Below, one piece after another: positions 1 through 11,210 of a stretch of 64,000 bases of DNA. Both the position numbers and the translations under genes were made by a program. Numbering within the stretch: position 1 is the first letter of the stretch; the number at the start of each line of letters is the position of its first letter. Source of the DNA: Archivesica marissinica. Lineage: Eukaryota; Mollusca; Bivalvia; Venerida; Vesicomyidae. The stretch spans positions 7,641,728 through 7,705,727 of the forward strand of contig CM026403.1 in the NCBI GenBank assembly GCA_014843695.1, in the 5' to 3' direction. A model generated the notes under the pieces. That model had not been told where the DNA came from and did not search any database. It saw only the letters and a list, made by a program, of their open reading frames with translations.

Positions 1-5
1 ACGTA

Positions 6-200
6 CAGTATATAAGTGAGTGATTGGATAAGAACATATTATATCATGATATCTACACCATTACAGTATATAAGTGAGTGATTGGATAAGAACATATTAC
101 ATCATGATATCTACACCATTAGGATTCTAGTAATTGGATAAGAACATATTATATCATAATATCTACACCATTACGGTATATAAGTGAATGATTGGATTAG
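6..200. repeat. Tandem repeat, about 58-bp unit, 3.3 copies
   Basis: The unit contains 'agtgattggataagaacata' and recurs at about 6, 64, 121 and 174, the last copy being partial. Copies differ by a few substitutions. The array is cut by the window edge. Confidence 0.85.
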
Positions 201-258
201 CGAACAGAAAGCAAACAAGACCATATTTCTGTGATATATAATAATTATTAAAATTTCC

Positions 259-411
259 AGCTATGAAGGAAAATACACGATTTGCCCTTAAATATCGAAG
301 AAAACAAAATTGGTTAAATTACCATTAAGCTATGAAGGAAAATACACGATTTGCCCTTAAATATATAAGAAAACAAAATTGGTTAAATTACCATTAAGCT
401 ATGAAGGAAAA
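259..411. repeat. Tandem repeat, 69-bp unit, 2.2 copies
   Basis: The motif 'agctatgaaggaaaatac' starts at 259, 328 and 397, giving a 69-bp period. The two full copies are nearly identical. Confidence 0.85.
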
Positions 412-578
412 TACCGACAGATGCAAAAAAATTGTTTGGATTTTAAAATACCAAATTCATTCCATTTTATCATCACTAAAAATAGCCCACCCCAATAATT
501 TTTACTTTGATCACAATTTTTGTTTTTCAATGTGAAAAATTTCGCCTTTTAATGTGGCGATATTAAGTTTTAAAGTTT

Positions 579-819
579 AAACTTTATTTATTTTACAACG
601 ATTGCGAAGCAAGTTCTAACAAATTATATTAATCACTCTCGGCGTGGAAGAAGGGGTAAATGTGATCATTCGTGTGGGAGGAAAACCGGAATACCTGGAG
701 AAAACCCACTTGTCCGATTTGGCAACCACCGTACCATTTCACATATTTCCTGGTACGAGGATCGAACCCGGGTTGCATTGGTGAAAAGCAAACGTGTTAA
801 CCACTGCGCTAATCGGACA
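579..819 (-). mobile_element. SINE-A, full copy (tRNA-derived SINE)
   Basis: Read on the minus strand it starts with a tRNA-like head: an A-box-like 'gcgcagtggttaacac' and a B-box-like 'gggttcgatcctcg'. A body follows, then a tail ending 'aaaataaataaagttt'. Four other copies or fragments in the window share this layout, at 9218-9449, 19841-20028, 21713-21966 and 58060-58128. It is a polymerase III type retroposon, not a functional tRNA gene. Confidence 0.85.
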
Positions 820-1108
820 ATACCTTTCGAGATTTTGCATATGAGAATTTGACAATATTTCTGACTACAAACTATAATTGAGATGACTGACAGATGACTT
901 GTATTCCATTATAATATCTCCTGTTTTATTTGTCCTCAGAGACAATTCCTGGCTTTTTCCTCTATTGACACTGATCAATCAAATAAATATCAATTTTCTG
1001 GGAAAAAAGAAATAGTAAGAACAGTGATGTTCAAATATGACTTCAGATAATCTGCAGATTTAAGTTTGAAAGCCAGACAGTGAAGACAGTGATAAACGGG
1101 CAAGCCCC
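820..1108. other. No recognised feature
   Basis: AT-rich sequence without a repeat or coding signal that I can support. Confidence 0.5.
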
Positions 1109-1179
1109 TACGAGGATGGGCAGCCCCCCAATCCCCCATTGGTGAGAAGCGAGCGCGCTAATTACTGCACTAATCGACA
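1109..1179 (-). mobile_element. SINE-A head fragment, degenerate
   Basis: The segment from 'cgaggatggg' to 'ctaatcgaca' matches the SINE-A tRNA head in reverse, with several substitutions and no body. It lies directly beside the M2 MITE that starts at 1193. Confidence 0.6.
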
Positions 1180-1188
1180 CCCTAACCC

Positions 1189-1416
1189 TTAACCCTTTGT
1201 CTGCTGAGTAAATAAAATCACATTTGCAAATAACATAGATCCAGATCAGCCGCGGCGTAGCGCTGTGTCTAATAAGGATCTTTGTTTGCTATTCAGCCAA
1301 GAATTTTAGCTCCACTATCCGAATAACAAACAGCAAAGGGTCTGATCAGACCACACATGTGGCTCAATGCTCTTTGCAGAAGTGATTTTATCTGTCGTGA
1401 GCATGCACAGGGTTAA
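1189..1416 (+). mobile_element. MITE M2, flanked by TTAA
   Basis: TTAA at 1189-1192 and again at 1413-1416 bracket a 220-bp element. Its ends are CCCTTTGTCTGCTGAG and, in reverse complement, CCCTGTGCATGCTCAC. Internally it has 'catagatccagatcagcc' and 'ctccactatccgaataacaa', shared with the M2 copies at 44868 and 45828. TTAA duplication and CCC ends are typical of piggyBac-type elements. There is no coding capacity. Confidence 0.75.
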
Positions 1417-1975
1417 TACCAATTTAGAGACAAGGGTCCAGAAGGTTAATACCAATTTAGAGACAAGGGTCCAGAAGGTTAATACCAATTTAGAGACAAG
1501 GGTCCAGAAGGTTAATACCAATTTAAAGACAAGGGTCCAGAAGGTTAATACCAATTTAGAGACAAGGGTCCAGAAGGTTAATACCAATTTAGAGACAAGG
1601 GTCCAGAAGGTTAATACCAATTTAGAGACAAGGGTCCAGAAGGTTAATACCAATTTAGAGACAAGGGTCCAGAAGGTTAATACCAATTTAGAGACAAGGG
1701 TCCAGAAGGTTAATACCAATTTAGAGACAAGGGTCCAGAAGGTTAATACCAATTTAGAGACAAGGGTCCAGAAGGTTAATACCAATTTAGAGACAAGGGT
1801 CCAGAAGGTTAATACCAATTTAGAGACAAGGGTCCAGAAGGTTAATACCAATTTAGAGACAAGGGTCCAGAAGGTTAATACCAATTTAGAGACAAGGGTC
1901 CAGAAGGTTAATACCAATTTAGAGACAAGGGTCCAGAAGGTTAATACCAATTTAGAGACAAGGGTCCAGAAGGTT
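1411..1975. repeat. 33-bp minisatellite, 17 copies
   Basis: The unit begins 'ggttaataccaatttagaga' and repeats every 33 bp almost without change; one copy has 'ttaaag' for 'ttagag'. Because 33 is divisible by 3, both strands stay open for about 210 codons, which is a repeat artefact. The array begins exactly at the right TTAA of the M2 MITE. Confidence 0.97.
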
Positions 1976-2166
1976 TCATTTCACTCTCCTGAGTGGTAAC
2001 AATGAGATTCAACTGGTTTGCCAGTGCTACTTTTGACTCTAGAACCTCCACCTTTTCCTGGATCAAACCTGGCAGAGTTACACTATTTAAATACTTATGT
2101 TTTATTACAAAATACTTGGCTATAAAAGGTAGCAATCTAAACTAGCACTCCAGTTCTGTTTGTTCA

Positions 2167-2398
2167 TACAAATTTATTTTAGCTCGATTGTGAAACAAGT
2201 TATTACAACTTATATCAATCACTCTCGCGACCTCATTCCTGATGTAAGCCATCGCCACAAGGGAGAGAGAAGAGGCAATGTGGAAATTATATGCCGTGTC
2301 TAAGGAAGGGCAGAATCGTAACGGCTACAGCTGGATGCGAACTTGGGGCCGTTTGCACCTGAAGCGAACGCACTACCACTGCACAATCACGACTTCCA
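2167..2398 (-). mobile_element. SINE-B, full copy
   Basis: On the minus strand the head reads 'tggaagtcgtgattgtgcag' and continues with a tRNA-like region. The body carries the family block equivalent to 'ctctctccctygtggcgatg' and the tail ends 'ctaaaataaatttgtatgaa'. Several other copies in the window align over the same span. Confidence 0.85.
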
Positions 2399-3200
2399 GT
2401 TATAGTTATAAATAGTTCTTATAACAGGGCTGGAGTGCTCGTTCAGATTACAATAATTATTGCTTCAAAATAATAATATTATGATCATACATGGTCACAA
2501 TATTATTCTTTTGAAGCAATTGTTGACGGATGATGGACAGATGGACATACCGAAAATTGTATATTAAATGGCTACAACTTTGTTTTCTATAGCCGCATGA
2601 AAGGATTTTATAGCAACATAGAAGTTTTTATAGACACATAACCCCTACCCCTAGACTACTAGACAGTAAATCTATTGTTCTCTGAGTCACGTAAGTATCA
2701 TTTTATGGGTGCGGTGGGAAGGACATCACAGACATTGGATGATCACAAAAGCTCACTGGAACACTACTTATTCATGTGAGTTAAAATTCCAAGCAAAATT
2801 CCAAGCACTTTAGATGAGAATTTAGCAGTAAACTAAATTGGCCATTGTCATATACAGAGACATTATAAATGTCAATCACACACAAACACTACAGTAATGA
2901 GATTTTACAGCTCCAATAAAAGTTCCACATAAATGTCATCACAAAAGGCAATCTATACAGATGTTTTTACCTTTTTTTCTCAGAAACTAACCATGAAATA
3001 TTACCTTTTTTCCTAATAAATTGTTCATCGCATGTATTAGAATTCCATAACACACGTACACTATAAGCAAATGATTTGTTCACAGCAACAAATTGGATGT
3101 ATCATCTCGATGCCGTAAGTAACCATAGAAACAAATTTATCACCAATTGTCACAAATTGTCGGCAATCTTGTGGTTGTCAGCCTTCTGACAATCCTGATT
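2399..3200. other. Mostly unannotated; contains an AT-rich hairpin
   Basis: At about 2459-2521 an imperfect inverted repeat pairs 'ttgcttcaaaataataatat' with 'tattattcttttgaagcaa'. The rest is AT-rich with no gene or repeat that I recognise. Confidence 0.5.
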
Positions 3201-3694
3201 CAATTTACCTACTACACCTCACTGCTATATTATTTACCTACTACACCTCACTGCTATATTATTTACCTACTACACCTCACTGATATATTATTTACCTACT
3301 ACACCTCACCGATATATTATTTACCTACTACACCTCACTGCTATATTATTTACCTACTACACCTCACTGCTATATTATTTACCTACTACACCTCACTGCT
3401 ATATTATTTACCTACTACACCTCACTGCTATATTATTTACCTACTACACCTCACTGCTATATTATTTACCTACTACACCTCACTGATATATTATTTACCT
3501 ACTACACCTCACTGATATATTATTTACCTACTACACCTCACTGATATATTATTTACCTACTACACCTCACTGCTATATTATTTACCTACTACACCTCACT
3601 GATATATTATTTACCTACTACACCTCACTGATATATTATTTACCTACTACACCTCACCGATATATTATTTACCTACTACACCTCACCGATATGA
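3201..3694. repeat. 29-bp minisatellite, about 17 copies
   Basis: The unit 'tttacctactacacctcact' plus 'g(c/a)tatatta' repeats every 29 bp. Variants are 'ctgcta', 'ctgata' and 'ccgata'. The 122-codon open frame across it only reflects the absence of stops in the unit. Confidence 0.97.
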
Positions 3695-3729
3695 TATTAT
3701 TATGATTGCAACACATTTTCTTAAAACAC

Positions 3730-3906
3730 TTAACATACCGAATAAATTGGACTGAATGCATTAACTATATAGATCCAGCTCAGCCACGGGGTAATGTCTC
3801 GTCTGATAAGGATTTATGTAGTTTGCTATTCAGACAAGCGTTTTAGCTCCACTACCGTAATAGCTAGCAAACAACCGACTTTAGTCGTGATTGTCAGGTT
3901 ACGGGA
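3730..3906 (+). mobile_element. MITE M2, degenerate copy
   Basis: It begins TTAA 'cataccgaataaattgga' and carries the M2 internal blocks 'atagatccagctcagcc' and 'ctattcagacaagcg', ending near 'gtgattgtcaggttacgg'. A clean right-hand TTAA is not visible. A run of 20 G follows at 3933-3952. Confidence 0.65.
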
Positions 3907-3932
3907 TATTCTAACTCTTTGTACCAAAGCAA

Positions 3933-3952
3933 GGGGGGGGGGGGGGGGGGGG
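3933..3952. repeat. Poly-G tract, 20 nt
   Basis: An uninterrupted run of 20 G. Shorter runs of 12 G lie at 8320-8331 and 50101-50112. Confidence 0.95.
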
Positions 3953-4099
3953 TCGGCACATTGTGGGAGGGTGATAAAATGTTTTATTTTAGCATCATCA
4001 ACTGAGAAAAAAAACAATTATACAATGACCCCATTATAGAAAGGGTTACAGCTAGATTTTAGGAAATGTTGTACATGTACTAGAACATGAGCACTGTAA

Positions 4100-4342
4100 T
4101 TAACCCATTCAACCCCAAGTAACTGACATGGACTGGTGCATGATATTTTTAGACCAATAAATTAATAAGAATATTACCTTTGGACCAGTTCATTTATCAA
4201 AATGGGTAATTTTATCTAAAAATAGTAATATTACTGGCAAAAAGTGCAGATTCGGATCAGCGACGGCTCGTCACGAGCGGGCTCATCTGGATCTACACTT
4301 TTTGTAAGTCTATTTAGAGGCCTGCAGTGTTGAAAGGGTTAA
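4100..4342 (+). mobile_element. MITE M1, flanked by TTAA
   Basis: TTAA at 4100-4103 and 4339-4342 bracket a 235-bp element whose ends are CCCATTCAACCCC and (reverse complement) CCCTTTCAACACT. The centre has the imperfect palindrome 'gacggctcgtcacgagcggg' flanked by 'gtgcagat' and 'atctacac'. It is the first of about ten M1 copies in the window. It is non-coding, and I infer a piggyBac-like source. Confidence 0.85.
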
Positions 4343-4566
4343 ACAGTAAACACTATTTCCTAGTCAACATGTGGTCTCTACTTAGCCAAGTCCATCAACT
4401 ATCCAAAATGTATGTACGTTTGTTCATATCTGAACTAGTTTTTGTACGAGCCATAGCTGATCCAAATCATTAACCCCCAAAATGCTTATAGTATCTGAGC
4501 CACACGCAAATTGTTTATCTGGCTCGCCGCATTTCGCGGACAAAACTAGCATTACGCTATTTACAG

Positions 4567-4833
4567 TTATATGTTATATTTCGGGTTTTACGCCTGCATC
4601 AGCACCATTTTGGGCTATATCGCCGGCGGGCAGTTTACCTAACAACACCTTTCCTGGGCAGGCTCCAGCGGTTAACCAGTACTTGGGTGCACCAACCTCC
4701 GTAAGAAACTGCCAACTTTTTCATATAAATGAGACACGGTCTGAGCGGGGCTCGAACCCGTGACCATCAGTGATGATAGGTTACAGTGGTATACAAGTCA
4801 GCGACCTTAACCACTCGACCACGGAGGCGGACC
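4567..4833 (-). mobile_element. SINE-D, full copy with 13-bp target duplication
   Basis: A perfect direct repeat ACGCTATTTACAG lies at 4554-4566 and 4834-4846. Between them, read on the minus strand, is a tRNA-like head 'ccgcctccgtggtcgagtgg' with a B-box-like 'gggttcgagccccg', then a body containing 'ggaggttggtgcaccca'. The other copies are at 22164 and 28718. Confidence 0.9.
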
Positions 4834-4942
4834 ACGCTATTTACAGACATATCGTATTGGATGTAATTATCTTACATCTGTATTTTGCTTCCTATAGCGC
4901 TCGTTCAACTGAAAGATTTGTTTATTTACATTTTGTACAGTG

Positions 4943-5176
4943 TGTGTTTTACGTTTATTTATCGGCGCTACCGGTTGCCCATATGAGTGACGCCTCCTGA
5001 AGAGATTAGTCATTTTAGATTTTTGGAGGATAGTGCAATGATACAGACAGAGACCTATTCCAGAGTCTCCTCTGGTTCTTTTACGTGCACACGTGTAAAG
5101 CACCGACACGAGACCTCGGTTTAAAGTCCAATCTGAAACACTGTTAATTTTATTACGGTCAGACGGGGGATTGAAC
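4943..5176 (-). mobile_element. SINE-C, 5'-truncated copy
   Basis: The tail and body of SINE-C are present in reverse, from 'tgtgttttacgtttatttat' to the B-box region 'gacgggggattgaacc'. The outer part of the tRNA head is missing. It lies about 100 bp right of the SINE-D copy. Confidence 0.8.
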
Positions 5177-5228
5177 CATTCATACAGTAGCTATTGTGAC
5201 TTAACCCATGCAATGGGGGGACAACTCC

Positions 5229-5440
5229 TGCTGCCACATGTTATGTAATAAACATTTTGATTGGTGCATGCAGCATTGCTGCCATATGCTATGTAATAAA
5301 CATTTTGATTGGCGCATGCAGCATTGCTGCCACATGCTATGTAATAAACATTTTGATTGGCGCATGTAGCATTGCGGTCACATGCTATGTAATAAACATT
5401 TTGATTGGCGCATGCAGCATTGCTGTCACATGTTGATTGA
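5229..5440. repeat. 48-bp tandem repeat, about 4.4 copies
   Basis: The motif 'atgtaataaacattttgatt' recurs at 5243, 5291, 5339 and 5387. Confidence 0.9.
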
Positions 5441-5837
5441 GTTTAATGACCTGTGAGATATTTTTAGAACCAGCAATCAGTGGCCATCTTGCATACAGGT
5501 TTTTCAATCTAATCATGTGATACCGACGGGAAATACAGTGAAAATGAAATAAAATAATCAAATAAAATTACGACAGTGGGAGATGTTAAATCCACTTAAA
5601 AACGGATATAAGTTGATTATGTTTAATATGTCTGTAAATAGTGATGGTAGTTTTGTCCGTGAATTGCGAAAAATTTAATTTTCCGTGTGGCTTACACTTG
5701 GTTGAATAGCAAACAACATAAGTGCTGATCTATGTTGTTTGCATATTCCTTCCAATTTATTCAGCATTTTATTGACTGATGTTTCCAGTCAAGAATCGTG
5801 AAAAATCCAACAAACGGTTCTCTGGTTATGAGACTAA
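5441..5837. other. No recognised feature
   Basis: AT-rich single-copy sequence with no supported gene or repeat. Confidence 0.5.
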
Positions 5838-6061
5838 GATGAGACGGATGCACGGACAGATGCACAGACAGATGCATGGATGGACAGATGCATGGACAGA
5901 TGCACAGACAGATGCACAGATGGACAGATGCACAGACGGACAGATGCATGGACAGATGCACAGACAGATGCACGGACGGACAGATGCATGGACAGATGCA
6001 CAGACAGATGCACGGATGGACAGATGCATGGACAGACAGATGCATGGACAGATGCACGGAA
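5838..6061. repeat. 12-bp repeat with 4-bp slips
   Basis: The basic unit is 'gacagatgcaca' or 'gacagatgcatg', with inserted 'gatg' or 'gacg' steps. All six frames are open for 60-110 codons, which is a property of the unit rather than coding evidence. Confidence 0.95.
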
Positions 6062-6093
6062 AGTGTGATTCCAAAATAGCACTGTTACTTCTC

Positions 6094-6380
6094 ACGGATC
6101 TGTATTCCAGTGGTTAACACATTGGACTTGTAATCCTGGGATCGCAGGTTCGATCCCCTGTCTGACCCTAATAAAATTAACAGTTTTTCAGATGGGACTT
6201 TAAACAGAGGTCTTGTGTCGGTGCTTACACTGTACACGTAAAAAAAACAAGAGGAAGCTCTGGAATGGGTCTCTCTCTGTATCATTGAACTATCCTCCAA
6301 AAATCTAAAATGACTAATCTCTTCAGGAGGCGTCGCTCATATGGGCAACTGGTATCGACGATAAATAAACGTAAAACACA
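6094..6380 (+). mobile_element. SINE-C, full copy
   Basis: The head 'acggatctgtattccagtgg' folds like a tRNA with loop 'cttgtaa' in its anticodon arm, and has a B-box 'ggttcgatcccctg'. The body includes 'tctctctgtatcattgaac' and the tail ends 'ataaataaacgtaaaacaca'. Confidence 0.9.
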
Positions 6381-6997
6381 CTGTCACTTCTTAGAAGCCA
6401 AGACATAATAATGGCATATTTTTTTAGCAAGAGAAATATAAAATAGAAATGACAATGGCTTAAGTATATTAAGTATGCAATGATTAATTGTGCAATTACT
6501 TGTGGAATTATTTGGGTAACTGCAGGAAACCTATTGTTCATAGAGCACAAATAACAGACTCTGTGAAGATAATTACATAGCTATTTGACGCTAATTTGGC
6601 GTGAAACATGCCATTACTTGTATTTACCGACATAATTTATACAAAAATAAGCTCCCGAACTTTCAGCCTGTTAGGGAATAGATTGATTTTGGATACATTT
6701 TTGGCCATAATTGAAAGGTAATAACTATTTATGCAATGCTTAGACTAGCAGAAATATGGCGATTACGATCGATGGCTGGCCCTCTTAAGACCGGGAGATA
6801 GTGTCGCAAAAGAACATTTCCATTCTTTCATTTTCCGTCATATGAGAATACCATTAATGGATATCACATTTAGATAATCTAATGTTCTCCTAATTTCACC
6901 AGCTAAAGCTCGTTCGTAAAGCACGAGCTGCTGGCCCGTCTAAATTTGCGTCAGCATAAAAGTTGAACTGAGCTTTCGCAGGGCTGGAGCTAGAGAG
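6381..6997. other. No recognised feature
   Basis: Single-copy AT-rich sequence. No splice-flanked open frame or repeat was found by eye. Confidence 0.45.
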
Positions 6998-7185
6998 GAA
7001 TTTGGGAAAACAATTCTCACTGGTAAACCACTTCTCCCTATTTTTAGTTCAGGGAGAAGTTGGGAAAACAATTCTCACTGAGGTAAACCACTTCTCCCTA
7101 TTTTTAGTTCAGGGAGAAGTTGGGAAAACAATTCTCACTGAGGTAAACCACTTCTCCCTATTTTTAGTCCAGGGAGAAGGATTGT
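6998..7185. repeat. 62-bp tandem repeat, 3 copies
   Basis: The segment 'tgggaaaacaattctcactg' recurs three times with a period of about 62 bp. Copies are almost identical. Confidence 0.93.
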
Positions 7186-7370
7186 CATATAGATTACATA
7201 GAGGATACTTTGTCGAGTTAACAAGTTTCTCTCATGTATAGTTTAAACTTTTCCTTATTTTAGATGCCTTGCTTTCAGATGATTTGCGCTGAATTCTTTG
7301 TGAAGCTAGATTTTCTGTGTGCTTACAAGACATGAACCCAAATGACAGAGCTAGGGAGAAAACTTCTAGG

Positions 7371-7702
7371 CTTGAGAGGAGATGCTGCAGAGAGAGAGTG
7401 GGAGAGAGTGATTGAGGGAGAGGGAGGAGGGATGAGAAGATGGATTGGGAGGAGTTGAGAGGAGATGCTGCAGAGAGAGAGTGGGAGAGAGTGATTGAGG
7501 GAGAGGGAGGAGGGATGAGAAGATGGATTGGGAGGAGTTGAGAGGAGATGCTGCAGAGAGAGAGTGGGAGAGAGTGATTGAGGGAGAGGGAGGAGGGATG
7601 AGAAGATGGATTGGGAGGAGTTGAGAGGAGATGCTGCAGAGAGAGAGTGGGAGAGAGTGATTGAGGGAGAGGGAGGAGGGATGAGAAGATGGATTGGGAG
7701 AA
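7371..7702. repeat. 83-bp purine-rich tandem repeat, 4 copies
   Basis: 'gatgctgcagagagagagtg' starts at 7381, 7464, 7547 and 7630. The strand is almost pure purine (GA-rich). Confidence 0.95.
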
Positions 7703-7780
7703 TTAAAATGTTTCTAATTAGTTACACTTGAATAAACATATATGTATTAACAATATTTATTGTAACATTAAGGATATTAT

Positions 7781-8078
7781 TATTTTATTTTTTTTAAACA
7801 TTTATTAATCGTCGCTACCGGTTGCCCATATGAGCGACGCCTCCTGAAGAGATTAGTTATTTTAGATTTTGGAGGATAGTGCATGATACAGAAAGAGACC
7901 CATTCCAGAATCTCCTCTGGTTCATTTACGTGCATGGTGTAAAGCACCGACACGAGACCTCGGTTTAACGTCTCATCTGAAAGACTGTTAATTTTATTAG
8001 GGTCAGATGGGGGATCGAACTTGTGATCCCTGGATTACCAGTCCAGCGTGTTACCACTGGACTACAGATCCGTCTGTA
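7781..8078 (-). mobile_element. SINE-C, full copy with 11-bp target duplication
   Basis: AAGGATATTAT is found at 7770-7780 and 8079-8089, directly flanking the element. The tRNA-like anticodon arm reads 'ctggattaccagtccag' on the plus strand. Confidence 0.92.
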
Positions 8079-8089
8079 AAGGATATTAT

Positions 8090-8512
8090 GTTGTCACCCG
8101 TTGCATTTTAATACAAATTCACCTGTCATGAACGACACCTCCCAAGAGCACACAACGACAGTCAATTTTCCACCCAGCGATGCAGAAAACCTCCTAAGAA
8201 CAGACAAAAATTAGGCTGACAAAAGAAACAGTATGTATGTGTCATCAGACGCAAGTAATCGCCAATTGTTCCTTTCAATTTTCAATAAACAGTAATTATC
8301 TTAATCTGGTACTATATCCGGGGGGGGGGGGTCTACACGCTGGATTGTAGGTGTGAACATAATCATTGTTTACGGTATTCTTACAATAAACAGCTTGACA
8401 TGATTGGCAGGTTGCTTTACCGCGTATATCTTTTGATCACTTAAAATGAAGAAAAAGGGAATTTTGCAGGTGCATACCGTAATAAGATCATTTAGCATCA
8501 GTTTTCGGACAC
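8090..8512. other. No gene; contains a 12-G run
   Basis: Single-copy sequence with a homopolymer of 12 G at 8320-8331. Nothing else is recognised. Confidence 0.5.
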
Positions 8513-9160
8513 GAATATCTGAAATTAAATCAAACATACGAACCCAAAAATCAAATGATCATTTCCAAGCACTCTTGTACTTGATCGGAACTGTGTCCGA
8601 GTACTCGAGTAACAAAATTGCTACTAGTTGCCATCCTGTGTCCGAGTACTCGAGTATCAAAATTGCTACTAGTTGCCATCCTGTGTCTGAGTACTCGAGT
8701 ATCAAAATTGCTACTAGTTGCCATCCTGTGTCCGAGTACTCGAGTATCAAAATTGCTACTAGTTGCCATCCTGTGTCCGAGTACTCGAGTATCAAAATTG
8801 CTACTAGTTGCCATCCTTAATTTTGATAAAATTGAAATGCGTAATTTATCAGACTTTTTGACTTTGATGTATTGAAAACATTAATATACACAATTGCCAT
8901 ACATTTGCATAATCTGGCGATTTTCACACATTGCGTCCTCAGATATTCAATCTTAGTTCAACCTATCATATAATGAAAGTAGTACCCCCATTCTGTATAC
9001 TCTATATTCAAATCAGTATGAGCAATCATAACTGACAAAACTGACTATTCCCGCATTTCCAAAACTCAAAAGTTGAACCTCCCTAGAACAACAACCTCTC
9101 TACAACAACCAATATTGGGTGTACCCGGATGGTGTTTGCTCTGGAGAGGTTTGACTGTAT
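8513..9160 (+). mobile_element. Interspersed element P, copy 1, with internal 45-bp expansion
   Basis: This 648-bp segment aligns along its length with 46092-46553, from 'aatatctgaaattaaatc' to 'ctggagaggtttgactgta'. The outer end in reverse complement, 'acagtcaaacctctccag', resembles ends of pogo/Tigger-type DNA transposons; that assignment is inference. The length difference from copy 2 is explained mainly by the tandem block at 8593-8816. Confidence 0.75.
8593..8816. repeat. 45-bp tandem repeat, 5 copies, inside element P
   Basis: The unit starts 'gtgtccgagtactcgagtat' and continues 'caaaattgctactagttgcc'. Element P copy 2 has this segment once, near 46162-46205. Confidence 0.95.
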
Positions 9161-9217
9161 ATATGTTTATTATATATAGTGCTAGAATGATTGCTCATTC
9201 AAGCGCTCGCAACATAT

Positions 9218-9449
9218 TGTCCGATTTGGGCAGTGGTTAGCACGCTCGCTTCTCACCAACACAACCCGGGTTCGATCCTCGGACTGGGAAGAATGTGAGA
9301 TGGTACGGTGGTCGCCAGATCAGACAGGTTGGTTTTCTCTGGGTACTCCAGTTTCCTCCCACACGAATGACCGCATATACGCTTTCATCCGCGCCGACGA
9401 GAGTGATTAATATAAGTTGTTAAAACTTGAAGCAAAATAAATAAAGTTT
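9218..9449 (+). mobile_element. SINE-A, full copy
   Basis: The head is 'tgtccgatttgggcagtgg' with B-box 'gggttcgatcctcg'. The body includes 'tggtacggtggtcgccagat' and the tail 'gagagtgattaatataagtt' leads into 'aaaataaataaagttt'. The tail matches SINE-B. Confidence 0.9.
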
Positions 9450-10075
9450 AAACTAACATATTAAACATTGTTAATCAAATAATTGTGTTCATTATTTACT
9501 ATTATAAATTGAGGATACAGAGGAGGTTGGAGGGGAAAATGGATGCTCACAATAGTAATATATCAAATTAAGAACTATCTCTAAAACACAATTAATTTGA
9601 GTCCCACATGCAAGCCAGAGAGTGTCTCCACAAGAAAGTACATTGGACTGATTACCTGATTGATGTGAATGTAAATCTCCCATGGGTATTCCGCTAAATA
9701 AATCACCCCTCCAAAGCAACTCGCCTGTGATATATATGGTAATTATTTTGTATAAAATGTGGGTTTTGCAATATGTCTTTTCTACAGCTTGTATTCCTTG
9801 TGCTGTGTCAAAAAATAATAAAATTTACCACTTTCATTTTGGTAACCAGAACTATGCCATAGCTAGAAGTCCAAAACAATAGCGGCAAGGCCATATAAGG
9901 AGGGGTATCTGGGGCAATCACCCCCAGAATATTCTCTGGCTAAGTTCTATCTGTGTATTTTGGTGCATTCTGACTGCGTTCTATCTGTGTATTTTGGTGC
10001 ATTCTGAAGCAGTCAAAAATCTGAACATTAACTTCCACATTCAACCCTAAAATTGAACAAACACGTAACCTCTTA
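9450..10075. other. Mostly single-copy; one short duplication
   Basis: 'ttctatctgtgtattttggt' occurs twice, about 32 bp apart, between 9945 and 10010. No gene is recognised. Confidence 0.5.
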
Positions 10076-10515
10076 TTGTACCAATAGTTAAACCATTATT
10101 GCACCAATAGTTAAACCATTATTGCAGCAATAGTTAAACCATTATTGCAGCAATAGTTAAACCATTATTGCACCAACAGTTAAACATTTTTGCACCAACA
10201 GCTAAACCTATATTGCACCAACAGTTAAACCCTTATTGCATCAACAGTTAAACCTTATTGCATCAACAGTTAAACCTATATTGCACCAACAGTTAAACCT
10301 ATATTGCACCAACAGTTAAACCAGTATTCCATTATTGCACCAACAGATAAAACCATTATAGCAACAAACAGTTAAACCATTATTGCACCAACAGATAAAA
10401 CCATTACTGCATAAACCTTTATTGGCATCGTGCACAAACAGCTAAGCCTGTATTGCGCCAGCAGCTATATACTTATTGCATCAGCAAGTTAAACCATTAT
10501 TGCACCAACATTATG
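10076..10515. repeat. Degenerate 22-24-bp minisatellite
   Basis: The unit 'ttattgcaccaacagttaaa' plus 'cca' repeats about 18 times with substitutions and small indels, such as 'gcagcaatag' and 'gcatcaacag'. The divergence suggests an old array. Confidence 0.9.
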
Positions 10516-11200
10516 AACATTATACAAGTGTCTTGTAATTTAATACTAGCATGCAAAAGATTAAACAAAACATGCATTGTGTACCTTATAAGTTCATATC
10601 CAACTCACAGAAACTGCACAATAGTTAAAAGCAACTAAAATCAATAAAAGTTATAGTATTATGCTGGTGTGAAAATATATGAACAATTGCCGTGCTAAAG
10701 GGAACGTAATGGCTTAATATCGAGCATCCGCCAGTGACAGTTTCGTATTGATCCGTGTCGCACAGAAGCTGCAACTGGTCAATATACAACTCCTTAATAA
10801 CACTGAGCAAGTCTGAATTAAATCTTGGTCAACTCCCTTAACACAATAGCAACCGAGTGTTGAAGACACAAATCGGTTACCAGCTGTTACTTTTGTCATA
10901 GAATCAGTGATATGGGGAAGACCATAATGATGTGCGACCTAGATTGTGATAGAATCTATAGGAGACTGGAACAATAATTACTACATGGCTTTCGTTCAGC
11001 GATTAATGTTCAGTGATTGATGCCTTCAGTGATTAATGCTTTCAGTCAATGATTAAATCAGAGCAAACGATATATTTTTTCTCTTCTTCAGTTATAAATA
11101 CAAGATATATCTACAAGTGCTTAAAATAATATTGCATGTTCTAGAATTTAAATGAGCAAATTACGTGCAAAATATTCAATTAACAACAAAATCAAGCTCA
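10516..11200. other. No gene recognised
   Basis: AT-rich single-copy DNA with a small degenerate repeat of 'cagtgattaatg' near 11000-11055. Confidence 0.45.
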
Positions 11201-11210
11201 CACTATGTTA

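Noticed and set aside
1181..1200. Telomere-like 'cctaacccttaaccctt'
   Set aside because: Only two imperfect units; it is the TTAACCC end of a MITE.
6094..6170. tRNA genes at SINE heads (also at 9218, 19841, 27602, 42987, 57649)
   Set aside because: Each is followed by a conserved SINE body and tail and is flanked by target duplications, and acceptor stems are incomplete.
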